Notes: a model not told the origin generated them from the letters alone. A stretch of DNA of 64,000 nt from Oscillospiraceae bacterium (GCA_017461445.1 JAFTXW010000002.1:62001-126000); one strand, 5' to 3'. Positions 9,901-16,283 are shown, counted from the stretch's first letter. A program made the numbers and translations.

Positions 9901-9960
9901 TGCGTATCCCATCACAGCTCTGGCTGAGAGACGATGGATTTTATATTTGATTGGAACCAT
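6901..9960 (-). CDS. RdRP/QDE-1/YonO-like two-barrel RNA polymerase (IME-1)
   Basis: The 1019-aa product carries, in order, the motifs of cellular RNA-dependent RNA polymerases and of single-chain phage relatives. FDGEGLIS (241-248) is followed by SFQIRMPYVKGML (267-279), matching the DG-G-IS and QIR-GG-KG signature with its invariant Lys (Lys276). AGDNRFLSGDLF comes at 475-486. LRNPHIARNEEIQL (536-549) matches the RNP-h motif shared with beta-prime NRQPSLH. The metal-binding motif is GGADYDGDMV, with Asp586, Asp588 and Asp590, like beta-prime NADFDGD and RdRP DxDGD. LEIDSAKSGVKP (694-705) matches the AVD-x2-K-x-G motif. The RNA- or DNA-template preference cannot be read from sequence. Start: AAAGGAGGTAGTTTC-ATG. 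It is divergent from the DUF927 ATPase gene and overlaps the 274-aa gene. Homology is strong; function is inferred. Confidence 0.85.
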   Translation of the reverse strand: MVPIKYKIHRLSARAVMGYAKETAQNIYSFQLTSAATEKCKVSTQVEQDDNALFYQIMDELHGGNFTLPTDGKIVTDLSEILFYMDFAGIFDRTGRQKKYIDRQKKAESMFRPEGITLDFGSGAHRYFAFERSASMSRQAMLSFIREEFYEPVRRRIMMDLTIGQCQLSKLYAYNGLMMSSGIRVDGVGIDRPHRVIVIDNPTFKNHNVKVITVEDDGSTGSIRKYHRVEKRIEELTTICFDGEGLISKQYSDVLNKALGPKRKHTSFQIRMPYVKGMLHQVDFKDLLINAGTMTITDMWGVKHSVEDVDIILTKSMFKGAGWLKENGKSWENYWTAFRKYHHALYITNVSKPKPESQTELNFQFLNTLSMSAEEFRPEDLPLGWTHSPAEDGRDWLTKETELAYYNLCANDAYRIQYFTEQAVGWWKPQSKESQMAKILKRNPLFVSEPPYVKQLESEAEGILSRYAKGKLIVAGDNRFLSGDLFWLMSFLFDPAGAKTKRQFTFFSKASIEQFPDDGFYAPGARYSTDSVCTILRNPHIARNEEIQLRPYTENYPMRNYYFGHLTDVLMVSCEVLAAERLGGADYDGDMVKTIASPIVNQCVRRNYDDFAEKRHNLNNIPLLMIPSIDPLIRDAKDWQARFETVKNTFSSRVGQISNAALNRSIIAYNENSTAAERERYRQEVEILAILTGLEIDSAKSGVKPDLSKYLTAKDIKRSRFLRFKDIMDAAEEQRKWYEPTPAERLKAYYEKTDWSTVDSNLEKLPYLAYQLERHTPKKKPRKNKPADLYTFAVPGWEKKLDPTIISAISELAQDYKHCLRRIRASRQPIKERSRQSDIAKILFARCQEDDYDTDTLYALFSAFSQEQVTELYRAIRDNQWHLMPEKNREAFLRQYLPKEFEDYFDLLTDFRCSGYRIMGDLVCDCMDAYRLEDQRKLHSEQDSPAMTAMLDTYLNKTSGADYKTVVALECRKQLEAIVKAGEAVKYAVAIRDKDFLWDILYDKIYDHVKRMEVSRDAE

Positions 9961-10133
9961 GAAACTACCTCCTTTCGCAATATAGACACTGCTCCCACTT
10001 TTTTCTCGCAGGCTCGTCCAGCCTTATGATACCACAAGGTACTGTCCTATAAACTGTACCTTTAGTGTATCAGAGCGGGCCTGTTGAAACAAGTCTGAAA
10101 CAGTAAATTTTCTTTGAAAGGAGGTCATGCTTA
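9961..10133. promoter_or_regulatory. Divergent intergenic region between polymerase and ATPase genes
   Basis: This 173-bp spacer must hold the promoters of both transcription units. It is highly conserved with 52486-52664. I see no confident -35/-10 pair. The most notable feature is the inverted repeat at 10036-10062. Confidence 0.6.
10036..10062. promoter_or_regulatory. Operator candidate: AAGGTAC-13 bp-GTACCTT
   Basis: Perfect 7-bp inverted arms around a 13-bp A/T-rich spacer, in the middle of the divergent region. The arms are kept identically in IME-2, with one base changed in the spacer. This is a likely site for a dimeric regulator, though no repressor gene is recognised in the element. 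Confidence 0.55.
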
Positions 10134-11882
10134 TTGACCCAACCCCCTAAGTATGCACAGAAATATGCCGTTGAAAACAACTGCCTGTTCGAAAGCTACC
10201 CTGGAAAGAACGGCATTGTAAAGAGGAAACTGTGCAACCTCGCGCCGGAAATCGTGTGCGAGATCACCGTCGATGACGGTGCCGTGACTACCACTTATGT
10301 TCGACTGCGTGGTGTTCACGAAAGCGGACGCGCCCTTCCTGAAATTGAAATCCCCGCCGCTGACCTTGCCAGCTTCAACTGGATGGCAGAGCGGTGGGGT
10401 ATGGATTGCATTCTGGAAGTGGGTAAAACTGTCAAGGATTGCGTCCGCCATGCCATCCAGACCACTGCGGCTTACGCGAAAAAGAAAACCGTGTTCGCTG
10501 TGACCGGATGGAAAAAGATCGGAGAGGAATGGTATTACCTGATGCCCGGAGATGACAACCACACCGTTGACCTCCACGGTAAGCTGCAGGGCTACGGCAT
10601 GGAGCGCAAGTGTGATCCGCTTGACATCCAAACCGCAGCTTGTATGCTTCGGATGATGCCCGTCCCCGAGGAAATCATGTTCCCTCTGCTGGCATTCACT
10701 TTCCTCAGTCCTCTCAACCATTTTCTCAAAGAAGCGGGCTGCGAACCCAAGTTCGTCCTGTTTCTTTCAGGAAAGACGGGCTCCCGGAAAAGTACATTGG
10801 CAGCTCTGATGCTCTCTTTCTTCGGAAAGTTTACTGCATCGGAGCTGCCTTTGTCGTTCCGGGATACTGCCAACAGCATCCTCCATAACGCATTTGCTTT
10901 GAAAGATGTGCTCACCTGCATCGACGATCTCCATCCCAGCAGTCGAATGGAGGAACAGAAAATGAACGGCACTGCCCAGGCAATTATGCGCGCCTACGGT
11001 GACCGCACCGGCAAAGGCAGGCTTCGTTCTGATTCTACTCTGATGGAATCCCGCCCTCCCCAGGGCAATGCCATCATCACCGCAGAGTTTGCTCCCGACA
11101 TTGGTGAGAGCGGTACGGCACGGTACTTCGCTTTGGAATTGAGGGAATCCGATGTGGATCTTCAAAATCTTTCTGCCTATCAGAAAGAAGCCGCCAGAGG
11201 AACCTTTCAACGGTGTATGCATGCGTACACCCAGTGGATCAAGGAAACCTTTCTTCATTCCGAGGAAGCGAAACAGGAATTTGTTCACTTCCTCAACTCC
11301 CGCTTCCTTTCCTGCCGGGAGGAATTCCGTAAAAGCGGCATTCGCTGTCATGGCCGGGTGCCGGAAGCGGTGGCACATTTGCAGATGGGAATGGATTTCT
11401 TTCTGCTGTTCCTGAAACAAAATCAGGTAATGGATGAAGAAAGCTGTGCTGAGATTCAGCAGCGGTTCAAGGAAATTCTTTACCGCCTTGCCGCGCGGCA
11501 GGCAGAGAACATCGATCAGGACAAGCCGACTCACAAGTTTATTCGCAAGCTCTATGCTCTGCTGGAGAGCAACCAGGTGTATGTGGATGACAAGAATAAT
11601 CCCGGTGAGCTGGGCTTTGGAACCTGCCTTGGGTATCAGGATGATACTTTTCTTTATCTGCACAGCGAACTGTGCCACAAGGTTGTCCGCAAGTTCTGCG
11701 AGGAACAGGGCGAAAACTTTTCCTGTACCCACAAGAGTTTGCTGAAAGCTATGGCAGAGGAAGGGCTGATTCTCCCCGGTAAGGAACAGAATACCCGCCC
11801 TTTGCGTGTAGGCAACAAGCAGAAGCGGGTGATCTTTCTGTACCGGGAAAAGGCAGAACGCATCCGGGATGCCGCCTTGTGA
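10134..11882 (+). CDS. DUF927-type P-loop ATPase (replicative helicase-like)
   Basis: The 582-aa product has a DUF927-like core with Walker A SGKTGSRKST (212-221) and Walker B VLTCIDDLHP (259-268). A likely sensor segment GNAIITAEFAPDIGESGTARYFALEL follows. Proteins of this family sit in phages and mobile elements in the place of a replicative helicase or primase-helicase. The gene starts with TTG at 10134, 9 nt after GGAGG; the nearer ATG at 10128 is in another frame and stops at once. Its position across a shared operator region from the polymerase suggests a joint role in element replication or expression. The IME-2 copy is the same length and about 90% or more identical by eye. Confidence 0.85.
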   Translation: MTQPPKYAQKYAVENNCLFESYPGKNGIVKRKLCNLAPEIVCEITVDDGAVTTTYVRLRGVHESGRALPEIEIPAADLASFNWMAERWGMDCILEVGKTVKDCVRHAIQTTAAYAKKKTVFAVTGWKKIGEEWYYLMPGDDNHTVDLHGKLQGYGMERKCDPLDIQTAACMLRMMPVPEEIMFPLLAFTFLSPLNHFLKEAGCEPKFVLFLSGKTGSRKSTLAALMLSFFGKFTASELPLSFRDTANSILHNAFALKDVLTCIDDLHPSSRMEEQKMNGTAQAIMRAYGDRTGKGRLRSDSTLMESRPPQGNAIITAEFAPDIGESGTARYFALELRESDVDLQNLSAYQKEAARGTFQRCMHAYTQWIKETFLHSEEAKQEFVHFLNSRFLSCREEFRKSGIRCHGRVPEAVAHLQMGMDFFLLFLKQNQVMDEESCAEIQQRFKEILYRLAARQAENIDQDKPTHKFIRKLYALLESNQVYVDDKNNPGELGFGTCLGYQDDTFLYLHSELCHKVVRKFCEEQGENFSCTHKSLLKAMAEEGLILPGKEQNTRPLRVGNKQKRVIFLYREKAERIRDAAL

Positions 11883-12310
11883 AAATTAAGTGTCGCAAGC
11901 GTCACAGCACCGCAAAACCTGTTGCGGCAGTAGGATTTTTATAAAAATCCTATCCGTCACAAAGCTGTTACGGAAGTGTCACAACGATACTGTTTTGCTT
12001 CTTCTGCGGTACTGGAACGAAATCTGAAAAGTCGTTGCGGCACTTGGAAAATCCCGATTTGTAGCTGGAAATACACATCAAGAACAGTACACACCACCAC
12101 TATGAAAAACCAGTAAAAGCCGCTGTCGCCCCTGTGTGCCGCTTTTCTCTCTGGGGTAGGGTAAGTATCCCACTCGCCTCTGAAAAACCGGGCACAGGGC
12201 GAAAAACCGCCGAAAAACAGGGGGTAAATCACCCTTGGAAACAAGGGCGACAGTCCTGTTTTATGGTTTGCGGCAGCAGAAGCCGCCGCAGGGAGCAGAT
12301 ACTTAAATTT
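11883..12310 (+). other. Non-coding region after the ATPase gene; possible replication origin
   Basis: No credible gene is seen in this stretch, yet much of it is conserved in IME-2. It holds a perfect 22-bp palindrome at 11931-11952 (half-site TAGGATTTTTA), three copies of GTCACA (11901, 11956, 11978) and further GTCG/GTTGCGG motifs. Short direct repeats plus an A/T palindrome next to a helicase-like gene would fit an iteron-type origin. This is a hypothesis only; the palindrome could equally terminate the ATPase transcript. Confidence 0.35.
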
Positions 12311-12403
12311 GCCCCTGCGGGGGCGGAGTTGGCACTCCTTTAGGAGTGGCTAGCATCGCGTTCGGCTAGTCGCCGACCGCAGAAAAACCGGGCGGAAGCC
12401 CGG
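12311..12403 (+). other. oriT candidate of IME-1
   Basis: The region directly upstream of mobC has closely packed hairpins: GCCCCTGCGGGGGC, CACTCCT/AGGAGTG, CTAGC-10-GCTAG in GCATCGCGTTCGGCTAGTCG, and CCGGGC/GCCCGG. The block GCATCGCGTTCGGCTAGTCG is identical in IME-2 while neighbouring bases differ, as expected for a relaxase nick region. The nick position is not assigned. Confidence 0.55.
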
Positions 12404-12440
12404 ACCCACTTTCATATTTTAACAAGATTGGAGGAATTCA

Positions 12441-12749
12441 GTGAAAAACAAGAAACTCAGCATCCGCATTTCTGATGCGGATTGGCAGCAGTTCCATGAA
12501 AAGGCGGAGCAGGCGAATATGACCCTGACCGAATATATCACGGACTGTTGTCTCGGAAAGCAGATCGTCGTCATCGATGGCCTAGACGAGGTCATCCGGC
12601 AGCAGAAAGCCATCGGCCGGAATCTTAACCAGCTCACCACCCTGGCGAATATGGGCAGGGTGAAAGCTGTGTATCTCCAGGAGCTGACGGATGCCTATAT
12701 TTCCGTCAGCTCTCTGCTGTCTGATATTCTCAAGCGGAAGCGGTGGTAA
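12441..12749 (+). CDS. mobC: MobC-like relaxosome accessory protein
   Basis: The 102-aa product starts with GTG after GGAGGAATTCA. It begins KNKKLSIRISDADWQQFHEKAEQANMTLTEYI, a ribbon-helix-helix-like DNA-binding start, and ends with IGRNLNQLTTLANMG, the typical MobC helix pair. It should bind oriT just upstream and help the relaxase nick. The relaxase ATG follows 2 nt after its stop. Confidence 0.9.
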   Translation: MKNKKLSIRISDADWQQFHEKAEQANMTLTEYITDCCLGKQIVVIDGLDEVIRQQKAIGRNLNQLTTLANMGRVKAVYLQELTDAYISVSSLLSDILKRKRW

Positions 12750-12751
12750 CT

Positions 12752-14107
12752 ATGGCAATCGTGAAATTTGCGAAATGCCAAAAGACCCAGACCGTTGGTG
12801 GTCTGCACGGTGTCATCACCTATTGTTGTAGGCCGACCAAAGTTGCATACCAGGGCCGCTCCCTGATTTCTGGGGTCAACTGTGTACCCCAGGCTGCCCT
12901 GTTAGAATTTATGAATACCAAGCGGCAGTATGGAAGCACAGATGGAAGGATGTACTACCACATGGTTCAGTCCTTCCGTCCTGACGATCCTGTCACCCCG
13001 GAGATGGCACATGAGATTGCCCTGAAGCTGGCAGAACATATCCCCGGCTATGAGATCATCATTGCTACACATACGGACAGGGAGCATCTGCACAATCATT
13101 TTGTGATCAACTCGGTAAGCTATGAAACTGGTCTCAAGTACCACAGCAACGAGGAAAGCCTCATGGCACTGCGAAAGGCATCCGACGAGCTGTGTATGCA
13201 GTATGGCCTTTCTGTTGTGAAACCCAAGAAGCAGAAACAGAAAAAAGAACGCACTATGTCCGACCGGGAGTACCGTGCCTATGCCAAGGGCAAGAGCTGG
13301 AAGATGGACTTGGAGATCACCGTTGACGAATGCATGGCACAGGCCCGGAGCCGGGAGCATTTCATCCGGCTCATGGAGTACAACGGTTACGAAGTCAAAT
13401 GGACAGATAGCCGAAAGAATATCACCTACACCACCCCGGACGGTCACAAGTGCTGTGACGATAAAATGAACGGATTAAAATATTTGAAGGAGATGATGGA
13501 ATATGAGTTTAGAATCCGGGCGGAAATCTGCTACAGAAATGCGGCAGGCGCAGAGAGATATGATCTCGAAAGCGGAATCGGTGCAGCCCACCGTCGCCGT
13601 CATGGAAGCGAACTGGAAGGCAATGATCGATTCGCAGAAAGCGCAGGTGGACACGCTGGGGAAAATCCTGGAGAAGCTGGGTACTCTCACCACGGAAACG
13701 CAGCTGGTGGAGTACATGGAACGGCAGCTTCAGATCCTCCGGGAAGATGGGCAGGCCAGCCTGGAAGCCATAGAGCAGTACCGGCAGATCCTGAAGCGGG
13801 AAGTGCAGAACACCACCAGTTCGATGGAGAGTACGGTGAAATCTCTGGAGCGACAGGTTGGGAAGATGAACGAGGAGTTTGGGAATGCAATCTCGCAGGA
13901 GCAGGAACGGATGAAGAATACTTTGAAGAAGCTGTTCTGGATCTCCATGATCCCCAGCCTGATCTTGGTGGTCTGGGAACTGACGCGGTATATCTGGCTG
14001 CTGGGCTGACCAATATTATTGACCACCGTCCCGTGGAGGACAGCACCACCAAGCACTTCCGTCCTGAACGGAAGAAGCACCACGGTCAGTCCATGGGCGG
14101 AATGTAA
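12752..14107 (+). CDS. mobA: MOBP-type relaxase MobA
   Basis: The 451-aa product has the MobA/VirD2 relaxase fold in residues 1-250. The metal-binding histidines lie in ATHTDREHLHNHFVINSV (His107, His112, His114, His116), and Tyr residues near the N-terminus are candidates for the nicking tyrosine. From about residue 255 to 415 the sequence becomes Gly/Ala/His-rich because the DNA also encodes another protein in a different frame (13503-14009). The last 35 residues (ending KKHHGQSMGGM) look normal and are conserved in IME-2. The ATG at 12752 is preferred to the in-frame GTG at 12743, which lies inside mobC. Confidence 0.92.
   Translation: MAIVKFAKCQKTQTVGGLHGVITYCCRPTKVAYQGRSLISGVNCVPQAALLEFMNTKRQYGSTDGRMYYHMVQSFRPDDPVTPEMAHEIALKLAEHIPGYEIIIATHTDREHLHNHFVINSVSYETGLKYHSNEESLMALRKASDELCMQYGLSVVKPKKQKQKKERTMSDREYRAYAKGKSWKMDLEITVDECMAQARSREHFIRLMEYNGYEVKWTDSRKNITYTTPDGHKCCDDKMNGLKYLKEMMEYEFRIRAEICYRNAAGAERYDLESGIGAAHRRRHGSELEGNDRFAESAGGHAGENPGEAGYSHHGNAAGGVHGTAASDPPGRWAGQPGSHRAVPADPEAGSAEHHQFDGEYGEISGATGWEDERGVWECNLAGAGTDEEYFEEAVLDLHDPQPDLGGLGTDAVYLAAGLTNIIDHRPVEDSTTKHFRPERKKHHGQSMGGM
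13503..14009 (+). CDS. MobB-like coiled-coil membrane protein embedded in mobA (other frame)
   Basis: The 168-aa product lies wholly inside mobA in another frame, with its own ribosome site (AAGGAGATGATGGAAT-ATG). It is a long Gln/Glu/Lys-rich coiled coil (about 10-140) ending in a C-terminal membrane anchor (LFWISMIPSLILVVWELTRYIWLLG). The IME-2 copy is the same length, with mainly conservative changes in this frame and poorer conservation in the mobA frame, so this is the frame under stronger selection. ColE1-type plasmids have a similar plan, with mbeB and mbeD inside mbeA; MbeB-like proteins stabilise the relaxosome at the membrane. Confidence 0.85.
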   Translation: MSLESGRKSATEMRQAQRDMISKAESVQPTVAVMEANWKAMIDSQKAQVDTLGKILEKLGTLTTETQLVEYMERQLQILREDGQASLEAIEQYRQILKREVQNTTSSMESTVKSLERQVGKMNEEFGNAISQEQERMKNTLKKLFWISMIPSLILVVWELTRYIWLLG

Positions 14108-14119
14108 GTTATAAACCCT

Positions 14120-14159
14120 GGGCGGGGTGCCGGAGAAATCCGACACCCCGCCCCATTTT
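14120..14159 (+). terminator. Intrinsic terminator after mobA (IME-1)
   Basis: A strong stem with arms GGGCGGGGTG and CACCCCGCCC, an inner CGGA/TCCG stem, then ATTTTTATTTT. Confidence 0.92.
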
Positions 14160-14181
14160 TATTTTATGGAGGTAAATGCCT

Positions 14182-14358
14182 ATGATGTTAATTCCCATTT
14201 GGGAAAGAGAAAGAAACCATTTATTTTATGTGGATAGTATCACAAGTTTCGGCGCCGTCTTTTCGGTGTCTTTGTCAATAGCTTTCCAGAGTGCTTTCGG
14301 GTATTGTGTGTGCTGCAAAAATCAAGCCACTGTCCCTGCCAACAGAAAGGTGCGGTGA
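14182..14358 (+). CDS. Small conserved element ORF (58 aa)
   Basis: The product begins MMLIPIWERERNHLFYVDSITS, with a hydrophobic middle (FGAVFSVSLSIAFQSAFGYCVCC) and a basic end. I do not recognise it. GGAGG is spaced 9 nt from the ATG at 14182; an upstream ATG at 14176 is too close to it. IME-2 has the same ORF with the same length. An RNA hairpin with a compensating base pair in IME-2 lies inside it (14250-14269), so the DNA may be kept for the RNA structure instead of, or besides, the peptide. Confidence 0.5.
   Translation: MMLIPIWERERNHLFYVDSITSFGAVFSVSLSIAFQSAFGYCVCCKNQATVPANRKVR
14250..14269 (+). promoter_or_regulatory. Conserved hairpin within the small ORF
   Basis: GGCGCCG-TCTTTT-CGGTGTC, followed by TTTG. 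In IME-2 the arms are GGCACCG and CGGTGCC: a G-U pair becomes A-U and another becomes G-C, so pairing is kept. It is a possible attenuator ahead of the recombinase gene. Confidence 0.5.
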
Positions 14359-14360
14359 CG

Positions 14361-14510
14361 ATGGAACCTAAGATTATCATCCACAACGATTTTTGCACGA
14401 ACGCCAACAAAGAGGACATCCAGATTATCCTTTCTGCGGTCACGGAACTGATCACAGAAGCGATCCTCCGCAGCACTGCGGAGGAGGATGACTTGGAACC
14501 TGCGGCATAG
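14361..14510 (+). CDS. Small conserved element protein (49 aa) ahead of the recombinase
   Basis: The product begins MEPKIIIHNDFCTNANKEDIQI and has a helical TELITEAILRSTAEED tail. It starts 2 nt after the previous ORF's stop and ends 24 nt before the recombinase start. IME-2 has an almost identical copy. The family is not recognised; by position it could be an excisionase-like or regulatory helper of the recombinase. A 9-bp stem (CCTCCGCAG/CTGCGGAGG, 14465-14484) lies in its 3' end and is conserved in IME-2. Confidence 0.6.
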   Translation: MEPKIIIHNDFCTNANKEDIQIILSAVTELITEAILRSTAEEDDLEPAA

Positions 14511-14534
14511 TCCCGGCAGAGAGGAAGTGACAAC

Positions 14535-16052
14535 TTGGATCGATACTTAATGTATTTGAGAAAGTCCAGATTGGACACGGACTATGATGAGGTTTCCGTT
14601 GAGGAAACCTTGTCCCGCCACCGTCAGATCCTTGACAGATTCTGCAAGGACAAAAAGCTGAACGTGGTGGAGGTTTTGGAAGAAGTGGTCTCCGGCGAGT
14701 CCCTTGCGGCTCGTCCGAAAATGCTGCGGTTGCTGGAATTGGTCAGCACCGGTATGTATGCGGGTGTGGTCTGCATGGACATCGAAAGACTGTCCAGAGG
14801 TTCCTCCATGGAAGCAGGCTACATCATGCAGATCCTCCAGACCAACTACTGCAAGATCATCACCCCTGGCAAGACCTACGATCTGCAAAACGAATCCGAC
14901 GAACAGTTCACCGATATGAAATTCATGTTCAGCCGCTACGAGCTGAAAACCATCAACAAGCGGCTGGTGCGTGGCAGAAACCAGTCCGCATCCGAAGGTA
15001 AGTTCATGGGTTCCATGGCTCCCTACGGATACCGGCCCTACAAGCTGGCCGGACAGAAAGGCAACAGCCTCCGCATTGAGCCGGAGGAAGCCAAGGTCGT
15101 TCAAATGATTTTTGATATGTACGGAAAACAGGGCATGGGCTACAATGCGATAGCCTATGCCCTTAACGATATGCACATCCCCGCCAGAAAAGGTGAATGG
15201 AGCCAGACCTCCATCGTGAACATCCTGACCAACGAGGTGTACTTAGGAAAGATCCGCTGGCGGCGGGAGCCTGTGAAGAAAGTAGTCAAGGATGGTTTCC
15301 TTGCCAAGACCCGCATCCTGAACGATGACTATGAGCTCTACGATGGACTCCACGAGCCGATCATCACGGAAGAACAGTGGGAGATGGTTAAGGCAGCACA
15401 GAAGAAACGCAACCATGCCTCTGTCAATACCGACCGTCAACTCCAGAACCCCTTTGCAGGTATTCTTGTCTGCGGAAAGTGCGGTGCCATTATGAAGCGG
15501 ACAGTACCTGATAAACGCAGAAATCCTACCCCTTGGTTCCGCTGTACCACTAGAGGATGCGACTGTAAAATCATCAAGTGTGAGGTGGTTGAAAACAGCA
15601 TCCGGGATGCAATGCAGGAGTGGCTGGATGAATACACGATTCAAATTGAAGCTGACCAGCAGCCAAAGGTTGATCCCATCGCTACCGCATTGGAAGCGGT
15701 TCGTGGACAGCTCACCCAGCTCCAGCTTCAGCAGGAAAACATCTGCGAATATCTGGAAAAGGGTGTGTACACCATTGATATGTTCACCAAGCGAAACGCA
15801 TCCCTGGTCAAAGAGATCAACCAGCTCCAGAGTGCCGAAGCCGACCTCCTTCGTCAGCAGAGTGAAAGCAGTCAGAAGAAACAGGAGACTGTACAGATCA
15901 TCCCCACCACTCAGCACATTCTGGAGAGCTACCCGATTCTGAGTCCTGCTGAGAAAAATAGGCTCTGGAAGCTAGTCATGAAAAAGGCTACTGTATATCG
16001 TTCCCAGGACGATAAGCTGACGGTAAATATCTACCCCAACCTGCCTAAGTAA
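14535..16052 (+). CDS. Large serine recombinase (integrase/excisionase) of IME-1
   Basis: The 505-aa product has a resolvase domain (catalytic Ser11 in YLRKSRLD; later ERLSRGSSMEAG). A recombinase domain follows (PYGYRPYKLAG through WSQTSIVNILTNEVYLGK). Next is a zinc ribbon (CGKCGAIMKR ... CTTRGCDCKIIKC) and a coiled coil (about 390-450). It starts with TTG after GAGGAAGTGACAAC, as in IME-2. Such enzymes integrate and excise elements at short att sites. It is the last gene before the right end. Confidence 0.93.
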   Translation: MDRYLMYLRKSRLDTDYDEVSVEETLSRHRQILDRFCKDKKLNVVEVLEEVVSGESLAARPKMLRLLELVSTGMYAGVVCMDIERLSRGSSMEAGYIMQILQTNYCKIITPGKTYDLQNESDEQFTDMKFMFSRYELKTINKRLVRGRNQSASEGKFMGSMAPYGYRPYKLAGQKGNSLRIEPEEAKVVQMIFDMYGKQGMGYNAIAYALNDMHIPARKGEWSQTSIVNILTNEVYLGKIRWRREPVKKVVKDGFLAKTRILNDDYELYDGLHEPIITEEQWEMVKAAQKKRNHASVNTDRQLQNPFAGILVCGKCGAIMKRTVPDKRRNPTPWFRCTTRGCDCKIIKCEVVENSIRDAMQEWLDEYTIQIEADQQPKVDPIATALEAVRGQLTQLQLQQENICEYLEKGVYTIDMFTKRNASLVKEINQLQSAEADLLRQQSESSQKKQETVQIIPTTQHILESYPILSPAEKNRLWKLVMKKATVYRSQDDKLTVNIYPNLPK

Positions 16053-16072
16053 ATTCCCCCAATATGCGGGAA

Positions 16073-16079
16073 GTACCAC
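16073..16079. repeat. Right att-core candidate of IME-1 (GTACCAC)
   Basis: Matches 5713-5719. A related AATACCACA follows 24 bp later, and the same spaced pair flanks the right side of IME-2 (59431-59464). Confidence 0.4.
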
Positions 16080-16109
16080 ATTTATTAAGGCAGACAATAC
16101 CACACTTTT

Positions 16110-16131
16110 TAGAAAAACATCGGTTTTTCTA
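16110..16131. promoter_or_regulatory. Inverted repeat upstream of the remnant TetM-like promoter
   Basis: Perfect 9-bp arms TAGAAAAAC and GTTTTTCTA around ATCG, directly ahead of the -35 box. The same repeat precedes the intact gene at 59469-59490. It could be an operator, or a terminator insulating the promoter from the recombinase. Confidence 0.5.
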
Positions 16132-16187
16132 TCGACGAAAGCCCTCTCTCATGGTATAATGGTCGAAATTATCCATGGGAGGGGGCT
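16132..16187 (+). promoter_or_regulatory. Promoter and palindrome of the decayed TetM-like gene
   Basis: -35 TCGACG (16132-16137) and an extended -10 TGGTATAAT (TATAAT at 16155-16160) are spaced 17 bp apart. Arms AGCCCTCTCTCATGG (16140-16154) and CCATGGGAGGGGGCT (16173-16187) enclose the -10, as in the intact copy. The upstream arm is not transcribed, so this should act as a DNA operator. Confidence 0.65.
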
Positions 16188-16193
16188 CGTACC

Positions 16194-16274
16194 ATGTCTG
16201 AACAATCGAAGAAGATACCATGTTGTACGGGTCTGCTGGCCCATGTTGGTGCAAGCAGACGAGAACCACACTAA
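16194..16274 (+). pseudogene. 5' remnant of a TetM-like GTPase gene
   Basis: The first 26 codons, MSEQSKKIPCCTGLLAHVGAS..., match the start of the intact gene at 59553 (MSEQPKKIPCGIGLLAHVDAG). The P-loop is lost (AHVGASRREPH, then TAA). Nothing further of the GTPase is found downstream. Promoter and ribosome site are kept, so a short RNA or peptide could still be made. Confidence 0.8.
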
Positions 16275-16283
16275 AAGCTTCTT

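Larger units (their letters stand above)
5713..16079. mobile_element. IME-1: mobilizable element with RdRP-like polymerase, MobA/MobC and serine recombinase
   Basis: This block of about 10.4 kb has the same genes in the same order as the block at about 47.9-59.4 kb. It holds a small hairpin-controlled gene, a ~275-aa protein, a two-barrel polymerase, a divergent DUF927 ATPase, an oriT-like region, MobC, a relaxase with an embedded gene, two small ORFs and a large serine recombinase. The proposed ends are the 7-bp direct repeats GTACCAC at 5713-5719 and 16073-16079, the second 21 nt past the recombinase stop. The gene set fits an integrative mobilizable element that needs a helper conjugation system, since no VirB/VirD4 genes are present. 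The exact ends are inferred. Confidence 0.75.

Noticed and set aside
6901..9960. Calling the element polymerase a beta-prime subunit of host RNA polymerase or a viral-type RdRP
   Set aside because: ADYDGD resembles both, but the QIR-KG motif and the ID-x-KSG motif in one chain fit the cellular RdRP/YonO branch, and there is no palm-type GDD motif.
13480..14009. Frameshift in mobA as an explanation for the odd relaxase C-terminal region
   Set aside because: The relaxase frame has no stop, its final 35 residues are conserved in both elements, and the embedded frame has its own ribosome site. Overlapping genes explain the data better.
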